Shown in pieces: positions 5,656 to 8,007 of a stretch of 8,007 nt of DNA. The notes beneath the pieces were generated by a model that was given only the letters and a program-made list of their open reading frames with translations, did not search any database and was not told the origin of the DNA. Source of the stretch: UKL13-2 sp043756275 (lineage in GTDB: Bacteria > Pseudomonadota > Gammaproteobacteria > Burkholderiales > Usitatibacteraceae); the NCBI GenBank assembly GCA_043756275.1, contig JAYURJ010000257.1, forward strand, positions 1 to 8,007, in the 5' to 3' direction. The translations under genes and the position numbers were made by a program. The first letter of the stretch is position 1. Every line of letters starts with the position of its first letter.

Positions 5656-6714
5656 ATGAAATCACAACGACTCATGTTGACAATTGGCGCAGATTTGCAC
5701 AGTGACTTTCTACAGCCATTATCAAATTTGGTGCATTTTTCTGCAACTAAGAGCGCGAGACGTACATTAAAGGCATTGCGTGAAATGGGTCATCTTCATG
5801 CGAACGCAATAGAACTGACCTCCGCGCCGACGCTAAGCCTGAATGACTCTAACCTTAGACATTCGTTGACTGCTGACAATGGCCAAACTTCTGTTCCCGT
5901 GCAACCAGATCGAACTCGGTTTATAGTCAGTACGGCTGGATTTCAGCACGAAGGTGCACCCAGTGTTAACAAGAAGGAGTTTGTTCTTGATTTGCGAATT
6001 GCAGACTGTATCGAGTCGTGGGGGTCGCCTCGGCTCCCAAACTCCCTTGCATGCGTCACGCTAAAAGCTGAGTGTGTCGAGCGCGTACTCAGAGATGTAT
6101 TGCTAGATATGGCAATCGCAAACAGCCCAATTTATGCCAAGTGTATTGGGAATGCGGTAGAAATCGCGGGAAGTTGGAAGGCGTTTTATGCGAGCAAAGC
6201 AAAATTTGCACGGAAGCATTCCAATTCCAGTATTAGGTTGGACGATGCCACCTATTTTCCATTCGGTTCGTTTTTCGTACAAATGGACAATAGCGCTTAT
6301 GCGCATGCAATTGATGGAATTCGCATCCTTCAGGTTTGGGATGATTTTCTACTATCGGTGTATCCAGATGCGATTCCCAGGCGAGAAATTGCTTTTAGGC
6401 CCGTCTTCACGGCTGCAAAAGTTGGGGGACAACTTCGGCCGTCGCTTGTCAGCGCAGCAGCCAATCTAGAAATGAATTCATATGTCTTCGTTAAGGGGCG
6501 CATGAAGCCAAGCAAAGAACGGCGCATTTCAATCGTTGGAGAAGGGAGCAAGCTGAAAGCCAAGGAATTTGTGCATGGCAATCCAAATTCGTGGGCATCG
6601 TGGCACACCATTGTCCCAGCGGCCAAATTTGCGAAATCAAAAATTCTACTCAGTGCGAGTGCGGAGAACGTGATTTGGGCGCTTCGTTTTCTCGTTGGTA
6701 AAGCGGAGGCGTGA
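5656..6714 (+). CDS. uncharacterised cassette protein, partner of cyclase-like gene
   Basis: I do not recognise a family for this 352-residue protein. No signal peptide, transmembrane helix, coiled coil, Walker motif or zinc cluster is evident, so it is probably soluble and cytoplasmic. It has an alternating beta/alpha look: strand-like pieces such as RLMLTIGADL (5-14), FVLDLRIADC and NSYVFVKGRM, and helix-like VERVLRDVLLDMAIA. The C-terminal part is basic (KPSKERRISIVG, SKLKAKEF). The ATG at 5656 has only AAGA-type purines before it and no clear ribosome site. The next ATG at 5674 is no better, so the start is moderately uncertain. Its TGA stop overlaps the next ATG as TGATG, a sign of translational coupling and often of a physical or functional pair. 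It could be the effector or sensor arm of a system with the cyclase-like protein, but nothing in the sequence proves this. Confidence 0.85.
   Translation: MKSQRLMLTIGADLHSDFLQPLSNLVHFSATKSARRTLKALREMGHLHANAIELTSAPTLSLNDSNLRHSLTADNGQTSVPVQPDRTRFIVSTAGFQHEGAPSVNKKEFVLDLRIADCIESWGSPRLPNSLACVTLKAECVERVLRDVLLDMAIANSPIYAKCIGNAVEIAGSWKAFYASKAKFARKHSNSSIRLDDATYFPFGSFFVQMDNSAYAHAIDGIRILQVWDDFLLSVYPDAIPRREIAFRPVFTAAKVGGQLRPSLVSAAANLEMNSYVFVKGRMKPSKERRISIVGEGSKLKAKEFVHGNPNSWASWHTIVPAAKFAKSKILLSASAENVIWALRFLVGKAEA
6705..6709 (+). promoter_or_regulatory. ribosome binding site inside the upstream gene
   Basis: GGAGG, within the last codons of the 352-residue protein gene, lies four bases before the ATG at 6714 and only one base before the alternative GTG at 6711. 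Spacing therefore favours ATG 6714, which gives the one-base TGATG overlap. Confidence 0.65.
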
Positions 6715-7745
6715 TGAAAAAATGGGTTGCGTTTCTTGATCTACTCGGCACCAAGGAAAGTTCAAAACTCTCAACAGAGCAATATGGATTTGCGTTGACC
6801 GCATTTCACGATAGTTTTGTTAAGAAGTCGTCGTTACTGTCGAAGAATTCGCACGCATATTTTTTTAGTGATTGCGCCTATGTAGAGATTGGCGGAACAG
6901 TCAACGATAAAATGCAATTTCTAAAATTTATAAACTCTGCGCGAGATCATTGTTTTTCAAGGGGTTACTTTTTCAAGGCGGGAGTTGTGCCGGGTGAATT
7001 GAAAGCGGGCGACATGTCTGTGCATAACTTGCCTAACGTGCGGGGACATAGTTTCAATAGTCCCGCAATTATTGACGCTTATGGACTTCAAGAGAAGTTC
7101 AAAGGCATAGGCATATGCTTCGCCGAGAAATGTGTGGCGGAGTTGAGCGAGGAGACAGGTGGTGATTTAGGTCATTTTCGTTTTGTGCGCTCTTGGTATC
7201 TTCCGAATGATCGCAACACTAATCCAGTCGCGTATATCGATCTAGTTTTGTCTCCGACATTTGTAGGCGCGAGCACTGCAGACTCGCAAGGCGAGTATGG
7301 ACCGTCGGAAGAAGTCCTGAGAATTTCTCACAGTTTCATGAAAGCCAAGACGAAGGCGGCGCGATATGGTTGCTATTACATTCCATTGTTTTCGCTTCTG
7401 CTTTCGTGCGCTGACTATTCAAAAGTTCGGGTTAGTTCCAAGGGTAAATTTTCAAGTGTCCCCACGGTTTTTGGATTTCTGGTATTGAAGGGTTTTATAA
7501 CCAAACAGAAAAGTGTGCCGGGTTTTGATTGGCTGTTGTTGAAGGCATTTGACTGCCTTTTGAATGGAGTGGGCTCAGCAAAAAATGGAAGCGAGAGTAT
7601 GGAAAACGCCATCGCTGAATTTGCCAAAATAATAATTTCTTCAAAGGCCACGTTGGGATCGCTTTCGAGCGCCCCAGAGTTTGTTGTCAGTTTAGAGAAT
7701 AGAGAATTGCTAATTTCAAAAATTGCCGACTTGGGTACTAAGTAG
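6714..7745 (+). CDS. divergent class III nucleotidyl cyclase-like protein
   Basis: This 343-residue protein has an N-terminal half that follows the class III cyclase pattern. Strand WVAFLDLLGTKE (4-15) places D9 where the first metal Asp of the D-I-x-G-F motif sits. FFSDCAYVEIGG (50-61) places D53 as the second metal Asp in the hairpin. FKAGVVPGEL (87-96) matches the R-x-G-I-x-x-G-x-v strand. RGHSFNSPAIIDAYGLQEKF (110-129) matches the G-x-x-V-N-x-A-x-x-L helix, with N115. VAYID (172-176) resembles a motif seen after this domain in related hypothetical proteins. The canonical transition-state Arg four residues after the Asn is Ile119 here, so chemistry may be altered or lost. Residues about 180-343 are mainly helical and unrecognised. 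The gene is translationally coupled to the preceding one. Pycsar cyclases share this fold and make cCMP or cUMP, but this is not a recognisable PycC. The fold call comes from motif reading only; the product is unknown. Confidence 0.88.
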   Translation: MKKWVAFLDLLGTKESSKLSTEQYGFALTAFHDSFVKKSSLLSKNSHAYFFSDCAYVEIGGTVNDKMQFLKFINSARDHCFSRGYFFKAGVVPGELKAGDMSVHNLPNVRGHSFNSPAIIDAYGLQEKFKGIGICFAEKCVAELSEETGGDLGHFRFVRSWYLPNDRNTNPVAYIDLVLSPTFVGASTADSQGEYGPSEEVLRISHSFMKAKTKAARYGCYYIPLFSLLLSCADYSKVRVSSKGKFSSVPTVFGFLVLKGFITKQKSVPGFDWLLLKAFDCLLNGVGSAKNGSESMENAIAEFAKIIISSKATLGSLSSAPEFVVSLENRELLISKIADLGTK

Positions 7746-7896
7746 CGCAGGCGCGAAATCGAAAAATACCTGATCTTCATGCTAGTGCCCATGTTAAACA
7801 TTGCACTTAACTTCTTCGTACATAAGGAATAATAGGGGACGTACCCAATGCTGTTCACTTAATACCCGTTCGCCCTGAGTGAGTGAAGTCTGATTT
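7746..7896. other. intergenic region with half REP-like element
   Basis: No gene is seen after the cyclase-like stop. AGGGGACGTACCCA near 7835 is an imperfect palindrome of a type often seen ahead of REP-associated transposases. CCGTTCGCCCTGAG (7866-7879) matches the first half of the REP-like repeats at 1265-1331, with a G+C-rich GCCCT stem arm, but the second half (TGAGTGAAGTC) has diverged and no longer pairs. No clear terminator for the cassette is visible. Confidence 0.4.
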
Positions 7897-7916
7897 GGAA
7901 ATTAAAGGAAATTAAA
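7897..7916 (+). repeat. tandem 10-bp direct repeat
   Basis: GGAAATTAAA occurs twice head to tail (7897-7906 and 7907-7916) and is followed at once by GGGGTCAG. The second unit plus GGGGTCAG resembles the AATTAAAGGGGTCAG leader found before many RAYT transposase genes. The duplication may be slippage. Confidence 0.7.
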
Positions 7917-8007
7917 GGGGTCAGCGTCTGAGGTTTCCCCACGAATCATACCCGTGCCACCGCACAGCCTGTGGCCACTGCCGCCTGTTGTCGCAGGGCA
8001 TAAATGT
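7909..8007 (+). pseudogene. possible remnant of RAYT (Y1/IS200-type) transposase start
   Basis: After the AATTAAAGGGGTCAG leader comes a frame reading PRIIPVPPH (from about 7940). It resembles the RAYT N-terminus M-P-R-I-x-x-V-x-P-x-x-P-H-H-V-x-Q-R-G-H-N. The ATG position is occupied by other bases, and the HUH-type PHHV-QRG part is disrupted, but GTTGTCGCAGGGCATAA near the edge still recalls the codons for Val-Gln-Arg-Gly-His-Asn out of register. It looks like a decayed transposase head with small rearrangements, continuing beyond the window. This comes from memory of the family pattern and is uncertain. Confidence 0.35.

Noticed and set aside
3607..7745. Identification as Gabija, PARIS, Pycsar or a retron
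   Set aside because: There is no UvrD-like helicase (Gabija), the ATPase and TOPRIM are in one chain (unlike PARIS), there is no recognisable PycC/effector pair, and there is no reverse transcriptase.
1..8007. CRISPR array, tRNA or rRNA gene
   Set aside because: No regularly spaced direct repeats, cloverleaf-like segments or conserved rRNA blocks were seen on either strand.

Overview
The window looks like chromosomal DNA of a high-GC Gram-negative proteobacterium, probably a beta- or gammaproteobacterium. The genus cannot be fixed from sequence alone. Support comes from the G+C-rich codon use on the left, a periplasmic protein with TonB C-terminal folds, a close homologue of E. coli Kbp/YgaU, and REP-like palindromes of a kind common in these groups. 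Base composition is uneven: by hand count positions 421-480 hold 46 G+C of 60, while 6901-6960 hold 17 of 60. These two rows were chosen as extremes and are not regional averages.

Left part (1-2268): a His-rich cupin gene (127-657, +) converges on a minus-strand group read in the order Cys-rich zinc-ribbon-like protein (1826-2059), tandem CBS protein (1370-1789) and Kbp-like BON-LysM protein (698-1183). The first two genes are 36 nt apart and probably co-transcribed. A pair of inverted REP-like hairpins with compensatory stem changes (1265-1331) lies between the CBS gene and the Kbp-like gene. This set looks like ordinary stress or envelope housekeeping.

Middle (2269-3606): a possible small membrane protein with a TTG start (2269-2484), an intergenic stretch with a small hairpin and a TTGACA-type promoter, then an exported protein with two TonB C-terminal-like domains and no membrane anchor (2740-3480). 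A near-perfect 18-bp palindrome (3558-3575) sits just upstream of the next gene.

Right part (3607-7745): a three-gene, same-strand cassette that is poorer in G+C and looks acquired. It encodes a single-chain OLD-type ATPase-TOPRIM protein (3607-5559), an unrecognised 352-residue protein (5656-6714), and a 343-residue protein whose N-terminal half follows the class III nucleotidyl-cyclase pattern (6714-7745). The last two are coupled by a TGATG stop/start overlap. OLD-type nucleases are a frequent component of anti-phage systems, and cyclase-fold proteins make signals in others such as Pycsar. The most interesting hypothesis is that this is an undescribed OLD plus cyclase-like defence module. 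The assignment is inference: the middle protein has no recognised domain, and the cyclase-like protein lacks the usual transition-state Arg.

The right edge (7746-8007) has no intact gene. It carries a half REP-like element, a tandem 10-bp repeat, and what looks like the degraded leader and N-terminus of a REP-associated (IS200/Y1-type) transposase, consistent with a mobile or hypervariable chromosomal site.
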